Notes: generated from the letters alone by a model not told the origin. A DNA stretch of 64,000 nt from Paractinoplanes lichenicola (GCF_016785085.1 NZ_JAENHO010000016.1:146067-210066); one strand, 5' to 3'. Positions 23,882-32,956 are shown, counted from the first letter of the stretch. A program made the numbers and translations.

Positions 23882-25612
23882 GTGACCGACGATCACCCTG
23901 AGCCTCCCCCGCTGCCGACGGGTCAGGTCGTGCCGCGCCGGCCCGGCAGCATGCAGCCCCGTGAGCTCGGGTTCACGCCGCAGCGGCCGGTCGGCTGGCT
24001 GGCCCCGCTGCTGCTGCTCAGCACGGGGCTGCGCGCCCTGCTGGCGACCCTGTTCGGGGCCTATCTCGACAAGCGTGAGCTGCAGAACGCCCTCGACGGC
24101 GGCTGGTTCGACCACTCGGAGACCGAGGACGGCGAGCTCTGGCTCGACTATGTGGCCGACCTGGGCGACGGCTTCGACGCGACGTATTCGGTGGCCTATC
24201 TGCTGGCCCAGCCGAGCCTCGAGGTCGACGGCGCCGCGCTGCCCCGGGGCCGCCTGCTGCTGATGGGTGGCGACCAGGTCTATCCGCTGGCCAGCGGCGA
24301 CGGCTACGAGAGCCGGATGAAGGGGCCCTATCGCGCCGCGCTGCCCGAGCCGCCGGCCGGGGTGCCGCAGCCCACCCTGTTCGCGCTGCCGGGCAACCAC
24401 GACTGGTACGACGGGCTCACCGCCTTCATCCGGCTCTTCGCCCGCCGCAAGGACGGTCACATCGGCGGGTGGCGCACCGAGCAGCGCCGGTCCTACTTCG
24501 CGGTCAAGCTGCCCGCGAACTGGTGGCTGTTCGCGATCGACGAGCAGTTCGGGGCGTATATCGACGATCCCCAGCTGCAGTATTTCGAGCAGGCCGCCCG
24601 GCATGTCGGCCCGGAGGATCGCGTCATCCTGATGACCCCGTCGCCGAAGTGGGTCAAGTCGGTCGACAGTCCCGAGGAATACGACGCGATCGACTACTTC
24701 ATCCGCAAGATTCTCGACCCGCGGGGCGCGACCACGCGGGTGCTCGTCTCGGGCGACCTGCATCACTACGCGCGCTACAGCGACCCCGGGCGTGAGCTGA
24801 TCACCTGTGGGGGTGGCGGCGCCTATCTGGTCGGCACGCAGCAACTGCCGGACGAGCTGATCGTCCCGCAGCCCGACACGCTCACCCGCAGTCGCAGCGT
24901 CAGCCGGCCGTACGAGTTCCGCCAGTCCTATCCGGACGCCAAGACCTCGCGCAGTCTCGGGTGGGGCGCTTTCCGGCGGATCCCGACGCGTAACCCCGGT
25001 TTCGTCACGATGCTCGGCATCATCCACGTGCTGACCATGCTGGCCATGGCGGGCGCGACGGCCGGCAACGCGAGCATCGTCGCCCGGCTGTTCAGCATTC
25101 CGCTGACGGTCATGCTGGTGCTGATCATCGCGGGGTCGGTAGCCTTCGCCCAACCCCCGAAGGCCGACAAACCCGGGCACGCTCGACATTGGATCGCCGG
25201 CCTGCTGCACGCGTTCGCCCACATCGGACTGGCCGCGGCCGGCACCTGGCTCTGGCTGGTGCTCCCGTTCCACGACTGGGCGTGGCCGGGCCCGCTCGTG
25301 GTCGCCGCGGTCGTCTACGGCCCGGTCATCGGCTTCCTCGCCACCCAGTTGACGGCGCTCTATCTGCTGCTCGCGTCCTACGCCGGCGTCAACGTCAACG
25401 AGCTGTTCGCCGGTCAGGGCATCGAGGACCACAAGAGCTTCCTGCGTATGCACATCGCGACGGACGGCAGCCTGACGATCCACCCCATCGCCGTCGACAA
25501 GATCTGTCGCAAGTGGACCCCTGACCCCGACGGACCCGCCGACGGGCCGTGGCTGCACCCCGCCGAACCGCTGACTCCCCGGCGCATCGAGGCGCCGATC
25601 GAGGTCCGTTAG
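23882..25612 (+). CDS. Membrane-associated metallophosphoesterase
   Basis: A 576-residue protein. An N-terminal calcineurin-like phosphoesterase domain shows GGDQVYP, the catalytic GNHDWYDG near residues 171-178 and GDLHHYARY near residue 290, all metal-binding signatures. After residue about 375 there are around six hydrophobic segments, for example VTMLGIIHVLTMLAMAG and PLVVAAVVYGPVIGFLA, so the enzyme domain is anchored to a multi-helix membrane domain. The substrate is unknown. GTG 23882 was chosen because the upstream frame has no ribosome site. Its stop overlaps the stop of the convergent PSP1-domain gene by three bases. Confidence 0.85.
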   Translation: MTDDHPEPPPLPTGQVVPRRPGSMQPRELGFTPQRPVGWLAPLLLLSTGLRALLATLFGAYLDKRELQNALDGGWFDHSETEDGELWLDYVADLGDGFDATYSVAYLLAQPSLEVDGAALPRGRLLLMGGDQVYPLASGDGYESRMKGPYRAALPEPPAGVPQPTLFALPGNHDWYDGLTAFIRLFARRKDGHIGGWRTEQRRSYFAVKLPANWWLFAIDEQFGAYIDDPQLQYFEQAARHVGPEDRVILMTPSPKWVKSVDSPEEYDAIDYFIRKILDPRGATTRVLVSGDLHHYARYSDPGRELITCGGGGAYLVGTQQLPDELIVPQPDTLTRSRSVSRPYEFRQSYPDAKTSRSLGWGAFRRIPTRNPGFVTMLGIIHVLTMLAMAGATAGNASIVARLFSIPLTVMLVLIIAGSVAFAQPPKADKPGHARHWIAGLLHAFAHIGLAAAGTWLWLVLPFHDWAWPGPLVVAAVVYGPVIGFLATQLTALYLLLASYAGVNVNELFAGQGIEDHKSFLRMHIATDGSLTIHPIAVDKICRKWTPDPDGPADGPWLHPAEPLTPRRIEAPIEVR

Positions 25613-26445
25613 CTGTAGCGCTCCTCGTGTGACTGACGCGGGCCGCAGACCGAGGCCCGGCTGCACGAGCAGCGGGAACCGTCGGCGTCCATGCGGACCA
25701 CCACGGCGTCCTTGGGCACGCTGTGGGCCACCACCCGGCCGTCGCCCTCGGGGGTCGTCACGCGGGAGCCGATGGCGGGCGCCGTGGCCTGGAACTTCTG
25801 ATAGAGCGGGTGCTCATATTTGAGGCAGCACATGAGGCGGCCGCAGGCACCCGAGATGCGCAGGGGGTTGAGCGGCAGGTCCTGATCCTTGGCCATCCGG
25901 ATGGTGACCGGCTCGAAATCGGTCAGGAACGTCGCGCAGCACAGGTCACGCCCGCACGAGCCGATGCCGCCCTGCACGCGAGCGGAGTCGCGGGCCGAGA
26001 GCTGCCGGAGCTCCACGCGGCAATGCAGGGTCGCGCCAAGATCCCGTACGAGGGAACGGAAATCGACCCGGTGCGGGGCGGTGAAATAGATCGTCGTGCG
26101 GGCACTGCCGGCGCCGGTCTGGTCGAGCACGTGGTCGACCGCGACGACCTTCATCGGCAGCTCGTGCGCCTTGATCAGCTTTTTGGCGGCGACCTTGGCC
26201 TCCGCCTTGCGCTTGCGCAGCAGCTCGTCGCGCCGCAGATCGTTGTCATCGGCGAGCCCGGCCACCTTCGGGAAGCCCGACGTGTCCTCGCTCACCCACT
26301 GCGCCGCCCAGACGCACTCCGCCACCTCGGGGCCGTCATCCGTGGGCACGAGCACACGGTCGCCGACCTGGGGCGTGAACTCGCCCGGATCGAGGTAGTA
26401 GAGGCGGCCGTACCGGTTGAAGCTGACCGCGCACAGCATGCCCAT
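25609..26445 (-). CDS. PSP1 domain protein (RicT/YaaT-like)
   Basis: A 278-residue protein with the PSP1 C-terminal domain. Its key segments are PHRVDFRSLVRDLGATL, RVELRQLSARDSAR and the cysteine cluster GGIGSCGRDLCCATF followed by CGRLMCCLKYEH. In Bacillus the cysteines of RicT bind iron-sulfur clusters as part of the RicAFT complex that affects RNA maturation and sporulation. A further C-terminal cysteine patch (RCSCSRASVCG) is present. ATG 26445 is preferred; a second ATG two codons later is possible. It is divergent from the LPXTG gene. Confidence 0.9.
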   Translation of the reverse strand: MGMLCAVSFNRYGRLYYLDPGEFTPQVGDRVLVPTDDGPEVAECVWAAQWVSEDTSGFPKVAGLADDNDLRRDELLRKRKAEAKVAAKKLIKAHELPMKVVAVDHVLDQTGAGSARTTIYFTAPHRVDFRSLVRDLGATLHCRVELRQLSARDSARVQGGIGSCGRDLCCATFLTDFEPVTIRMAKDQDLPLNPLRISGACGRLMCCLKYEHPLYQKFQATAPAIGSRVTTPEGDGRVVAHSVPKDAVVVRMDADGSRCSCSRASVCGPRQSHEERYS

Positions 26446-26607
26446 GGCCACCACCCTACGACGCCGAGAACGCCGTAACAAATGTCGGTTTTGGGCTACC
26501 CGTCGGGGTTGTCGCATAGATGTATCGCAACCGCCCGAATCGACCTTCGTTGGGCAGACCCGTAGACGCCGCTCGTTCGCGGCCCATCTGAGGGAGGGAA
26601 CTGCCAC

Positions 26608-28305
26608 ATGACGCCCGCCAGGTCGCTGGCCGCAAGTGTCGCCGCGCTCGGTTTCGCGAGCGCCCTCACCGCACCGCAGCCCGCACTCGCGGCGCCCACG
26701 CCCTGTGAACGGGCCGAGAACTTCGCGGCGCAGTCCGGCGCTGACCTGCTGAAGATCAACAAGCTCGAGGTCAACGCGCCCGCCGGGGAGCGGCCGAAGA
26801 CTCAGGAGCGCGCACGCGTGCTGAGCGGCGACGACTCGGTCATCCCCGACCCCGCGGACAGCGACACGCTGAGTGAGGGCATCGGCATGACCGCGACGGG
26901 GGCGCTGGGCTATCTCGGGCTCGCGCCGAAGTCGGGGGCCGATGGGGTGCCGCCGGCCAGGAGTGGGCTGGCGGGCGATCTGGCCGATCGGGGTGGCGCC
27001 GTGGTGGGCGGCCTGACCGGGGGCGCCGGGGGCGGGGAACCGGCCGACGAAGATGAGTCTGCCGACGGTGACTCGCGAGCCGACCGCCGATCCAAGGGCG
27101 CCGACGACGTACGGGCGGACGACGACTCGGGGGCGGCGGGCGCTCAGGGTGACGGCGGGCAGGTCACGAACAAGCGGGCGAGGGCCACGAGCGGGTCGCT
27201 CTCCGAGGTCGAGGTCGGCGAGGCCCGTACGGCGATGATCGCGCCCTCGAAGGTCGCGTCGGCCGCGTACGCCCGGATGCTCGGCGGCGCCCCCGACGCG
27301 GCGATCGCCAAGCCGCTGCTGCAGCAGGCGCCGCCGACCAACGCGAAGGGCGCCCAGCGCTCGACCCTGGCCGCGAAGGCGGGACCGTTCCGCCTCGGCA
27401 ACGGCCGGATCGGCGCGCACGCCCGGTGGGACAAGGCCATGGCGTGCGGCCGGGTCGCGGGCGAGACGGGTCGCGCCGACACCGTCCTGCAGAGCCTCAG
27501 CCTGCTCGGCAGCGGCCGCGAAGCGCTGGTCCGGGTGCCGGGCAGGATGACGAGCCGCGGCACCACGGTGATCGAGAACCACAACGACCAGGCCCGTACG
27601 GTGGCCCGGTCGACCATCACCGCGGGGCGCATCGAGCTGGCGGGCGGCAAGGTCACCGTACGGGTGCTGCGCGCGCCCACCCTCGAGGCCGCCATGTCGG
27701 CCACGGCCGGCGGCAAGGTCGCCTATCGTCCCGCGGTCGTCGAGGTCTCCGGCGAGGGCCTGCCCACCAAGCGTCTGGAGGCCGCGGGTGACCACGCCGA
27801 CTTCGCGCTGACCCCGAACCAGCGCGCGATGGAGTCGGCGCCGCTGACCGACCTGGGCGGGCTGGGCAAGACCGGGCCGCTGCCCGTGCCCGGCGTCCCG
27901 GGCCTGCCGCCGGTGGCCGCCCCGGAACCGGAGTCGGCCACCCTGCCTGCCAAGGGGATGCGGGTGCGGGTCTCGCTCGGCGACGTGCGGCACGCGATCG
28001 AGGGGCACGCGATCGCCGCCCGGGCCGACGCCATCAAGGTCTCGGTCGCGCAGGCGGCCGGCTCGAAGGACCGGGGCCAGGACGGCTACGGCGGCAAGCC
28101 CATGGTCTCGCTGAGCATGTCGGTCGGCGTGCTGGAGGCGGCCGCGGTTTCGCCCGAGGGCCCCGCGGTCTCGCCGGGCGGGGGCGGTGGCCTTCCGGTG
28201 ACCGGCCCCCGGCTCGACCGGGTCGCGCTGACCGGCGGTGGCCTGCTGCTGGCCGGGATCGGCGCTGTGCTGTTCAGCCTGCGGCGGCGCCGCTCGCACT
28301 CGTGA
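26608..28305 (+). CDS. Secreted LPXTG cell-wall-anchored protein
   Basis: A 565-residue surface protein. A signal peptide (residues 1-28, ending ALAAP) is followed by a largely Ala/Gly/Asp-rich exterior part, with a disordered acidic stretch at about 145-190. Near the C-terminus a sortase signal LPVTG (about 529-533) is followed by a hydrophobic helix and RRRR, so sortase should link it to peptidoglycan. The internal domain (GRIGAHARWDKAMACGRVAG and later VIENHNDQARTVA) has no enzymatic motif that I recognise. The ATG follows GGGAGGGAA. No sortase gene lies in the window. Confidence 0.85.
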   Translation: MTPARSLAASVAALGFASALTAPQPALAAPTPCERAENFAAQSGADLLKINKLEVNAPAGERPKTQERARVLSGDDSVIPDPADSDTLSEGIGMTATGALGYLGLAPKSGADGVPPARSGLAGDLADRGGAVVGGLTGGAGGGEPADEDESADGDSRADRRSKGADDVRADDDSGAAGAQGDGGQVTNKRARATSGSLSEVEVGEARTAMIAPSKVASAAYARMLGGAPDAAIAKPLLQQAPPTNAKGAQRSTLAAKAGPFRLGNGRIGAHARWDKAMACGRVAGETGRADTVLQSLSLLGSGREALVRVPGRMTSRGTTVIENHNDQARTVARSTITAGRIELAGGKVTVRVLRAPTLEAAMSATAGGKVAYRPAVVEVSGEGLPTKRLEAAGDHADFALTPNQRAMESAPLTDLGGLGKTGPLPVPGVPGLPPVAAPEPESATLPAKGMRVRVSLGDVRHAIEGHAIAARADAIKVSVAQAAGSKDRGQDGYGGKPMVSLSMSVGVLEAAAVSPEGPAVSPGGGGGLPVTGPRLDRVALTGGGLLLAGIGAVLFSLRRRRSHS

Positions 28306-28326
28306 TCACTCGGGTGTGATCACGCC

Positions 28327-28363
28327 CGGGCGGTCCTCCGGTCTCGAACCGGAGGGCCGCCCG
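28327..28363 (+). terminator. Terminator of the LPXTG gene
   Basis: Arms 28327-28342 and 28348-28363 pair over 16 bp with a single wobble around loop CTCGA, 22 bases after the stop. Confidence 0.88.
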
Positions 28364-28534
28364 ATACCGGAACCGGGTCGGCCGGATGGAGGCATGTCGA
28401 TCTCCTGACGGATGAGTCGGACCCGAACGGTTGTCCCTTCCTGCTCCGCCGAGCGGCCGAAAGCGTGCCCGACTCCGAGACATCCATCGATTAGTAGCGT
28501 TGAGTATTCCTATACCTGCGGGGGGTGCAGGAGG

Positions 28535-28586
28535 ACGCGGCGTCGCATTCGGGGTTCTTTCCGGTTATCCGAATGCGGCGCCGCGT
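28535..28586 (-). terminator. Terminator of the YbaB/EspC-like/WxG-like operon
   Basis: Arms 28535-28552 and 28569-28586 pair over 18 bp with one wobble; the loop is 16 bases. It lies 20 bases beyond the stop of the last minus-strand gene. Confidence 0.8.
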
Positions 28587-28606
28587 TCATGTGCGCCGAG
28601 CCCCCG

Positions 28607-29218
28607 TCACAGCGGGATCGGGTCGGCCAGCTGCCGCGACCCCTCGAGCAGCTCTTCGGCCTCGGCGTAGTCGTCGGCGATCGCGCGCAGCACATGGGCC
28701 GTCAGGTCGGCGGCGGCCACGCTCTCGGCGGACGTGGGCGGGAGGCTCGCGGGACCGGTCAGCGTGAGCGCCTCGGCCGAGGTCAGGGCGTCGGCCAGCA
28801 CGGCGGCCAGGTTGTCGCGGGCCCGGGTCATCCAGTCGTGCAGGGCCGCGGCCAGGTCGGCGGTCGCCTCGAAGCGCTCCTCCAGGCTGTCGTGGCCGCC
28901 CGAGAGGTGCGCGGCGACGCGGCGGCGCTGATCGTCGTAGGCGTCGGCGGCCTCGCCCTCCCACTCGTCGGGCGGGGGCAGCGCGGCGGCCGTGCCGGCG
29001 CAGAGCCGGGCGCCTGCCCGCAACTCCGGTTCGGCCTCGGCCAGCGCGGCCGGCCGCAGCTCGGCCACCGCGCGAGCGGCGTCGGCGGGCATCAGGCGTA
29101 CGCGTCGAAGGTGCCCCCACACCGGATGACCCGGCGGTGCGCCGGCCAGCTCGAGGACGTCTTCGGCCCGACGCAGCAGCGGCGTGGCGGAATCGAGCAC
29201 CTGGTCGAGCCGGTCCAT
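28607..29218 (-). CDS. WxG-containing helical protein, possible type VII secretion substrate
   Basis: A 203-residue, almost wholly helical, Ala/Leu/Glu-rich protein with no signal peptide. It has DEWEGEAADAYDDQRRR near residues 84-100, resembling the WxG turn of WXG100 and related type VII substrates. The N-terminal MDRLDQVLDSATPLLRRAEDVLEL helix fits that fold. ATG 29218 shares its A with the upstream stop, so it is coupled to the EspC-like gene. Assignment rests on the WxG turn and gene context; no ESX core gene is in the window. Confidence 0.65.
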   Translation of the reverse strand: MDRLDQVLDSATPLLRRAEDVLELAGAPPGHPVWGHLRRVRLMPADAARAVAELRPAALAEAEPELRAGARLCAGTAAALPPPDEWEGEAADAYDDQRRRVAAHLSGGHDSLEERFEATADLAAALHDWMTRARDNLAAVLADALTSAEALTLTGPASLPPTSAESVAAADLTAHVLRAIADDYAEAEELLEGSRQLADPIPL

Positions 29219-29571
29219 CACATCTCCCGGGTGAAGCGGCGCCGGACCGCCTCGTCGGTCTCGGTGTAATCCCGCCGGGTGGCCCGCACCGAGCCGGCCG
29301 TCGCGGCCAGGCGGGCGGCCGCAGCCGACGCCTCGTGCGCCCGGGCCGTGAGCGTCGCGGCCCAATGCTCATGCAGGGCGTTTCCCACCCGGCCCGGCAG
29401 GCCCGAACCCGCGGTGGCGCCCGAGCCGGACGCGACCGATCCGCGCGGGTGCGCCAGGGCGGCCGGGGCCGCGGCGAACGCCCCCGGCGCAGCCTGCAGG
29501 GCGGGAAGCTCGCGGGACAGCGCGGTCAACGCGTCGGCGGCCTGATCGAGGCCCTCGGCCAGCCCCTCCAC
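29218..29571 (-). CDS. EspC-family-like type VII secretion-associated protein
   Basis: A 117-residue helical protein beginning VEGLAEGLDQAADALTAL and ending YTETDEAVRRRFTREM. The Ala/Ser-rich middle and the C-terminal Y-T-x-T/A-D/E pattern match EspC-type proteins (T7SS_ESX_EspC), where a YxxxD/E-like signal directs export. GTG 29571 follows the YbaB stop by one base. It forms a three-gene operon with the YbaB homologue upstream and the WxG-like protein downstream. Confidence 0.65.
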   Translation of the reverse strand: MEGLAEGLDQAADALTALSRELPALQAAPGAFAAAPAALAHPRGSVASGSGATAGSGLPGRVGNALHEHWAATLTARAHEASAAAARLAATAGSVRATRRDYTETDEAVRRRFTREM

Positions 29572-29572
29572 C

Positions 29573-29899
29573 TCAGGCCTCGCCCAGCGAACGCAGCTTG
29601 CCGAAGATCTCGTCGTGCAGCTTGCCGCGGGCCCAGTGGGCGGCCTCGGCGGCGTTGGCCACCACGGCCTGCAGCTCGCGCGAGAACTCGACCGGCTGCC
29701 GATGCTGGAGCCCGCCATGAATCTGGATGTCCGTTATCTGGCCGGATGCCGTCACCGTGACCTCGATCGAGTCGTCGGGCGAGTGGACCGAGACCTGATG
29801 CGACTCGACCGCCCGTTCGTAATCGCCGCGCAGCTGCTCGACGCGTCGATGCCTCTCGATGGCTTCGCTGATCCACGCCTCGTCGATCTCACGCGCCAT
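29573..29899 (-). CDS. YbaB/EbfC-family nucleoid-associated protein
   Basis: A 108-residue protein with N-terminal helix (ERHRRVEQLRGDYERAVESH), a central small sheet (VTVTASGQITDIQIHGG) and a C-terminal helix, the YbaB tweezer fold. YbaB proteins bind DNA as dimers. This one begins the operon that carries EspC-like and WxG-like genes, a pairing seen in actinobacterial type VII contexts, so it may not be the housekeeping copy usually next to recR. The ATG is at 29899. Confidence 0.82.
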   Translation of the reverse strand: MAREIDEAWISEAIERHRRVEQLRGDYERAVESHQVSVHSPDDSIEVTVTASGQITDIQIHGGLQHRQPVEFSRELQAVVANAAEAAHWARGKLHDEIFGKLRSLGEA

Positions 29900-29993
29900 A
29901 CCGAGGCTCCTAACCGTGTGTCAACGTGCCGTCGCGCACCGGGACCAGAACGTACACGGAAGAGTGATGCCTTCGCTACGCCGGGTTTTCCAC

Positions 29994-30002
29994 TGTGGAT
30001 AA
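29994..30002 (-). promoter_or_regulatory. Perfect DnaA-box match upstream of holB
   Basis: TGTGGATAA, the reverse complement of TTATCCACA, lies 60 bases upstream of the holB start and within the divergent spacer to the YbaB gene. A TTTTCCAC half-match lies directly beside it. A replication gene with a DnaA box in its leader is suggestive, not proof. Confidence 0.45.
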
Positions 30003-30062
30003 CTCCCGGCCCGGTGGATGACGGATGAGGTTTTGTCGGGGGCGGGCAATACCATCGGTGCC

Positions 30063-31256
30063 GTGAGTGACGTCTTCGCCGATCTGGTGGGCCAGGCCGA
30101 GCCCGTCGCCACGCTGCGACAGGCGGCGTCGGCCGCGGCCCGGGTCGTCGCCGGTGAGCAGGTGGCCGCCGGCGCCATGACCCACGCCTGGATTTTCACG
30201 GGCCCGCCCGGCAGCGGCCGCTCGGTGGCCGCGCGGTCCTTCGCGGCCGCGCTCGAGTGCGAGCGTGACGGCGCCGGCTGCGGCGAGTGCCACGGCTGCC
30301 ACACCACCCTCGGCAAGACCCACGCCGACGTCCGGTTCGTGGTGCCCGAGGGCCTCTCGATCGGCGTCAACGAGATGCGGGCCCTGGTGCTGCGGGCGGC
30401 CAGCGCCCCCTCGGGCGGCCGGTGGCAGATCGTCGTCATCGAGGATGCCGACCGGCTCACCGAGCAGGCGGGAAACGCGCTGCTCAAGGCGATCGAGGAG
30501 CCGCCGCCGCGCACGGTCTTCCTGCTCTGCACGCCGTCGACCCACCCCGACGACATCTCGGTGACGATCCGCTCGCGCTGCCGGGTGGTGGCGCTGCGGC
30601 AGCCACCGGCCGACGCGGTGGCCGAGGTGCTCGTGCGCCGTGACCACATCGCCCCCGACGTCGCCGCGTGGGCCGCGGCCGCGTCGCAGGGGCATGTCGG
30701 GCGGGCCAAGCGCCTGGCCAACGACACCGAGGCCCGCGGGCGGCGCGAGGCGGTGCTGTCGGTGCCGCGGCGGCTGACCGGGGTCGGGGCGTGCTTCGAG
30801 GCGGCGAGCGCGCTGATCAAGGCGGCCGAGGCCGAGGCGGCGGAGCAGCTGGTCGAGACCGACGCCTCCGAGCGCGCGGCCCTCGAGCAGGCGCTGGGTG
30901 CGGGCGGCACGGGCCGGGGTGCGGCGGGGGCGATGCGCGGCGCGGCCGGCCAGCTGAAAGATCTGGAACGCCGGCAGAAGTCACGGGCGACCCGCTCGAA
31001 AAGGGACGCGCTCGATCGCGCGCTGGTCGACCTGGCAGGCTTCTATCGCGACGTGCTGATCACCAACATGCGCGCGCCGGTCGCCGTGGTGCACACCGAC
31101 GTGGCCGGCCAGTCCGAGGCCGCGGCCGGCAAGTGGTCGCCCGAGAGCGCCCTGCGCCGGCTGGAGGCGGTGCTGGCCTGCCGTCAGGCGATCGACGAGA
31201 ACGTCAAGCCCGAGATCGCTGTGGAGGCCATGATGCTGAGCCTCTGGCGCGGCTGA
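30063..31256 (+). CDS. holB: DNA polymerase III subunit delta prime
   Basis: A 397-residue clamp-loader AAA+ subunit. The Walker A is FTGPPGSGRSVAA, where the usual lysine is arginine, as expected for the non-hydrolysing delta prime. A zinc module follows (CERDGAGCGECHGCH). The Walker B region has VVIEDADRLTEQAGNALLKAIEEPP, and the sensor/arginine-finger region has SVTIRSRCRVV. It loads the sliding clamp with DnaX and delta. GTG 30063 is chosen at the conserved start; the ribosome site is weak, and an upstream in-frame start at 30018 exists. A terminator follows. Confidence 0.94.
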   Translation: MSDVFADLVGQAEPVATLRQAASAAARVVAGEQVAAGAMTHAWIFTGPPGSGRSVAARSFAAALECERDGAGCGECHGCHTTLGKTHADVRFVVPEGLSIGVNEMRALVLRAASAPSGGRWQIVVIEDADRLTEQAGNALLKAIEEPPPRTVFLLCTPSTHPDDISVTIRSRCRVVALRQPPADAVAEVLVRRDHIAPDVAAWAAAASQGHVGRAKRLANDTEARGRREAVLSVPRRLTGVGACFEAASALIKAAEAEAAEQLVETDASERAALEQALGAGGTGRGAAGAMRGAAGQLKDLERRQKSRATRSKRDALDRALVDLAGFYRDVLITNMRAPVAVVHTDVAGQSEAAAGKWSPESALRRLEAVLACRQAIDENVKPEIAVEAMMLSLWRG

Positions 31257-31269
31257 CCCCGAGACGACG

Positions 31270-31297
31270 AAAGCCCAGACCGACTGGCCTGGGCTTT
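31270..31297. terminator. Terminator between holB and the DJ-1/PfpI gene
   Basis: AAAGCCCAG (31270-31278) pairs with CTGGGCTTT (31289-31297), 14 bases after the holB stop. It shares its stem sequence with the terminator at 23692-23719 and could act in both directions. Confidence 0.82.
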
Positions 31298-31311
31298 CCG
31301 TAGGCGCCGGG

Positions 31312-31848
31312 TCAGGCCAGGGCGGCCACGAGCTTCTCGCAGAAGGCGGGCAGGTCGTCCGGCTTGCGGCTGGTGATCAGGTTGCCGTCGGTGTGCACCT
31401 GCTCGTCGACCCAGGTGGCGCCGGCGTTGGTCAGGTCGGTGCGCAGGCTGGGCCAGCTCGTCATCGTGCGGCCGTCGACCGCACCGGCCTCGATGAGCGT
31501 CCACGGGGCGTGGCAGATGGCGGCCACGGTCTTGCCGGACGCGACGAACTCGCGCACGAAGGCGACCGCGTCGGGATTCGTACGGAGGAAATCGGGGTTG
31601 GCGACGCCGCCCGGCAGCACGAGCGCGTCGTAGTCGGCCACCGCCGCGCTCGTGATCGGCTTTTCGACCTTGTGCTTTCCGGCCGGGTCCATGTGGTTGA
31701 CGGCCTGGATCTCGTCGTCGTTGATCGAGACGAGCTCGGCCGTGCCGCCCGCTGCCTCGACCGCCTTGCGCGGTTCGGTGTATTCGACCTCTTCCACGCC
31801 GTCGGCGGCCAGGAAGGCGATGCGCTTGCCGGTTATCGAGGTGGTCAT
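31312..31848 (-). CDS. DJ-1/PfpI family protein (type 1 glutamine amidotransferase-like)
   Basis: A 178-residue class I amidotransferase-fold protein. The nucleophile elbow is AAICHAPW with Cys near residue 111, and an upstream acidic residue is in FLAADGVEEVEY. PfpI/YhbO/YraA-type members act as deglycases or chaperone-like stress proteins. The ATG at 31848 precedes the strand KRIAFLAAD. It converges on holB across a shared terminator. It may be co-transcribed with the DUF2231 gene 45 bases upstream. Confidence 0.92.
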   Translation of the reverse strand: MTTSITGKRIAFLAADGVEEVEYTEPRKAVEAAGGTAELVSINDDEIQAVNHMDPAGKHKVEKPITSAAVADYDALVLPGGVANPDFLRTNPDAVAFVREFVASGKTVAAICHAPWTLIEAGAVDGRTMTSWPSLRTDLTNAGATWVDEQVHTDGNLITSRKPDDLPAFCEKLVAALA

Positions 31849-31893
31849 GTCAGGCGCCCTTTCTCGTCGGTGGAGCCAGGGCGCCGGGGCGCC

Positions 31894-32352
31894 CTAGTAG
31901 CCGCGATTCCCGACTGCGGCGCGGGCAAACGCCGGGGTGCGGCCGTTGGCCAGTTCGCCGCCGAACCAGGCGCCGAAGCCGCTGATCGCCAGGGCCAGCA
32001 CTTCGAGGAGGAACAGGCCGACGCCGGCCTGCCGGTTGGGGTCGCCGACCCGGACCATCAGGATCACGGCGAACAGGAACAGCACGCCCATGTTGAGCAG
32101 GACGCGCAGCACGCCGATGCGTTTCGCGTCGGGTCGGCGGACGAACGCCAGGTCGATGGCGCCCGCGATGGCCGCGGCCACGCCGCCCACCAGGCCGGCG
32201 ACGATGTTCCAGTAGGCCAGTGATCCCACGATCCCCGGCGCTCCGAGCAGGGTGGCCACGTCGAAGATGACGGCCATCGTGAAGAGGCCCAGCGGGAACA
32301 TCACCAGAATTGGCTGCACCGCCTGGCCCGCGATCTTGAGTCGGCTCTCCAT
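31894..32352 (-). CDS. DUF2231 membrane protein
   Basis: A 152-residue protein with four hydrophobic helices. The first (AVQPILVMFPLGLFTMAVIFDV) is typical of DUF2231, where histidine or proline-rich starts are common. No catalytic motif is visible. Function is unknown in this family. It is oriented in the same direction as the PfpI gene and separated from it by 45 bases. Confidence 0.8.
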   Translation of the reverse strand: MESRLKIAGQAVQPILVMFPLGLFTMAVIFDVATLLGAPGIVGSLAYWNIVAGLVGGVAAAIAGAIDLAFVRRPDAKRIGVLRVLLNMGVLFLFAVILMVRVGDPNRQAGVGLFLLEVLALAISGFGAWFGGELANGRTPAFARAAVGNRGY

Positions 32353-32591
32353 GCGGGTTATCGCCCTTCTACCTGCGACATCACAGGTTCGAGGTTGGCA
32401 TCCGTCGCTGAGCTACCCGGTCGGTTCGTCAATGAAACGCCACAAGGTGGTCAAGTGGCGCACGCTACTCATAGAACACTCAGCTTAGACGCAATCTGCA
32501 ACATGGCAGATTGATGCGTAGCGGACAGCCTGGAGGCATGCTTCACTACAAGTAGAGCAACAAGGGCGGAGTTGGAGGGGAGACGGTAGAC

Positions 32592-32621
32592 AACGGCACC
32601 CGGCGGCAACCGGGTGCCGTT
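32592..32621 (+). terminator. Hairpin of copy A
   Basis: AACGGCACCCGG (32592-32603) pairs perfectly with CCGGGTGCCGTT (32610-32621), loop CGGCAA. It resembles an intrinsic terminator ending in TT-C-TT. Confidence 0.7.
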
Positions 32622-32956
32622 CTTGCCGCTGCGGGCGTTCGCTGTCGTCATGACAAACGACGATCTTGAACAAACGAGATGGGCAACGTCTCCCGTTAAG
32701 CGCCATCCTGAACTCGGCGGCCCCGTCACCGCAAGAATCCGGGGGCGAGGAATGCGCTATCAGGAAACGCTTCACACGTCCGTGATCAGGTTCGTCGGCC
32801 GCGCCGGTTCCCACCCGCGTTTCGGCACACCCCTCGTGAACTCGGCGAATGCCAGCTTGTTCGTAATCTGCTACATGGCAGAATGATGGGTAGCGGCTTC
32901 ACCGGAGCGCGTGCTGTACTACCTGTAGAGCAACAAGGGCGAGGTTGGAGGAAAGG

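Larger units (their letters stand above)
28306..28606. other. Intergenic region with two opposed strong hairpins
   Basis: Between the LPXTG gene and the convergent WxG-like gene lie a terminator for each, at 28327-28363 and 28535-28586. The about 170 bases between them hold no gene that I can support. Confidence 0.6.

Noticed and set aside
32614..32886. 90-codon plus-strand frame in copy A of the duplicated element
   Set aside because: The corresponding frame is not preserved in copy B and insertions are not multiples of three, so coding is unlikely.
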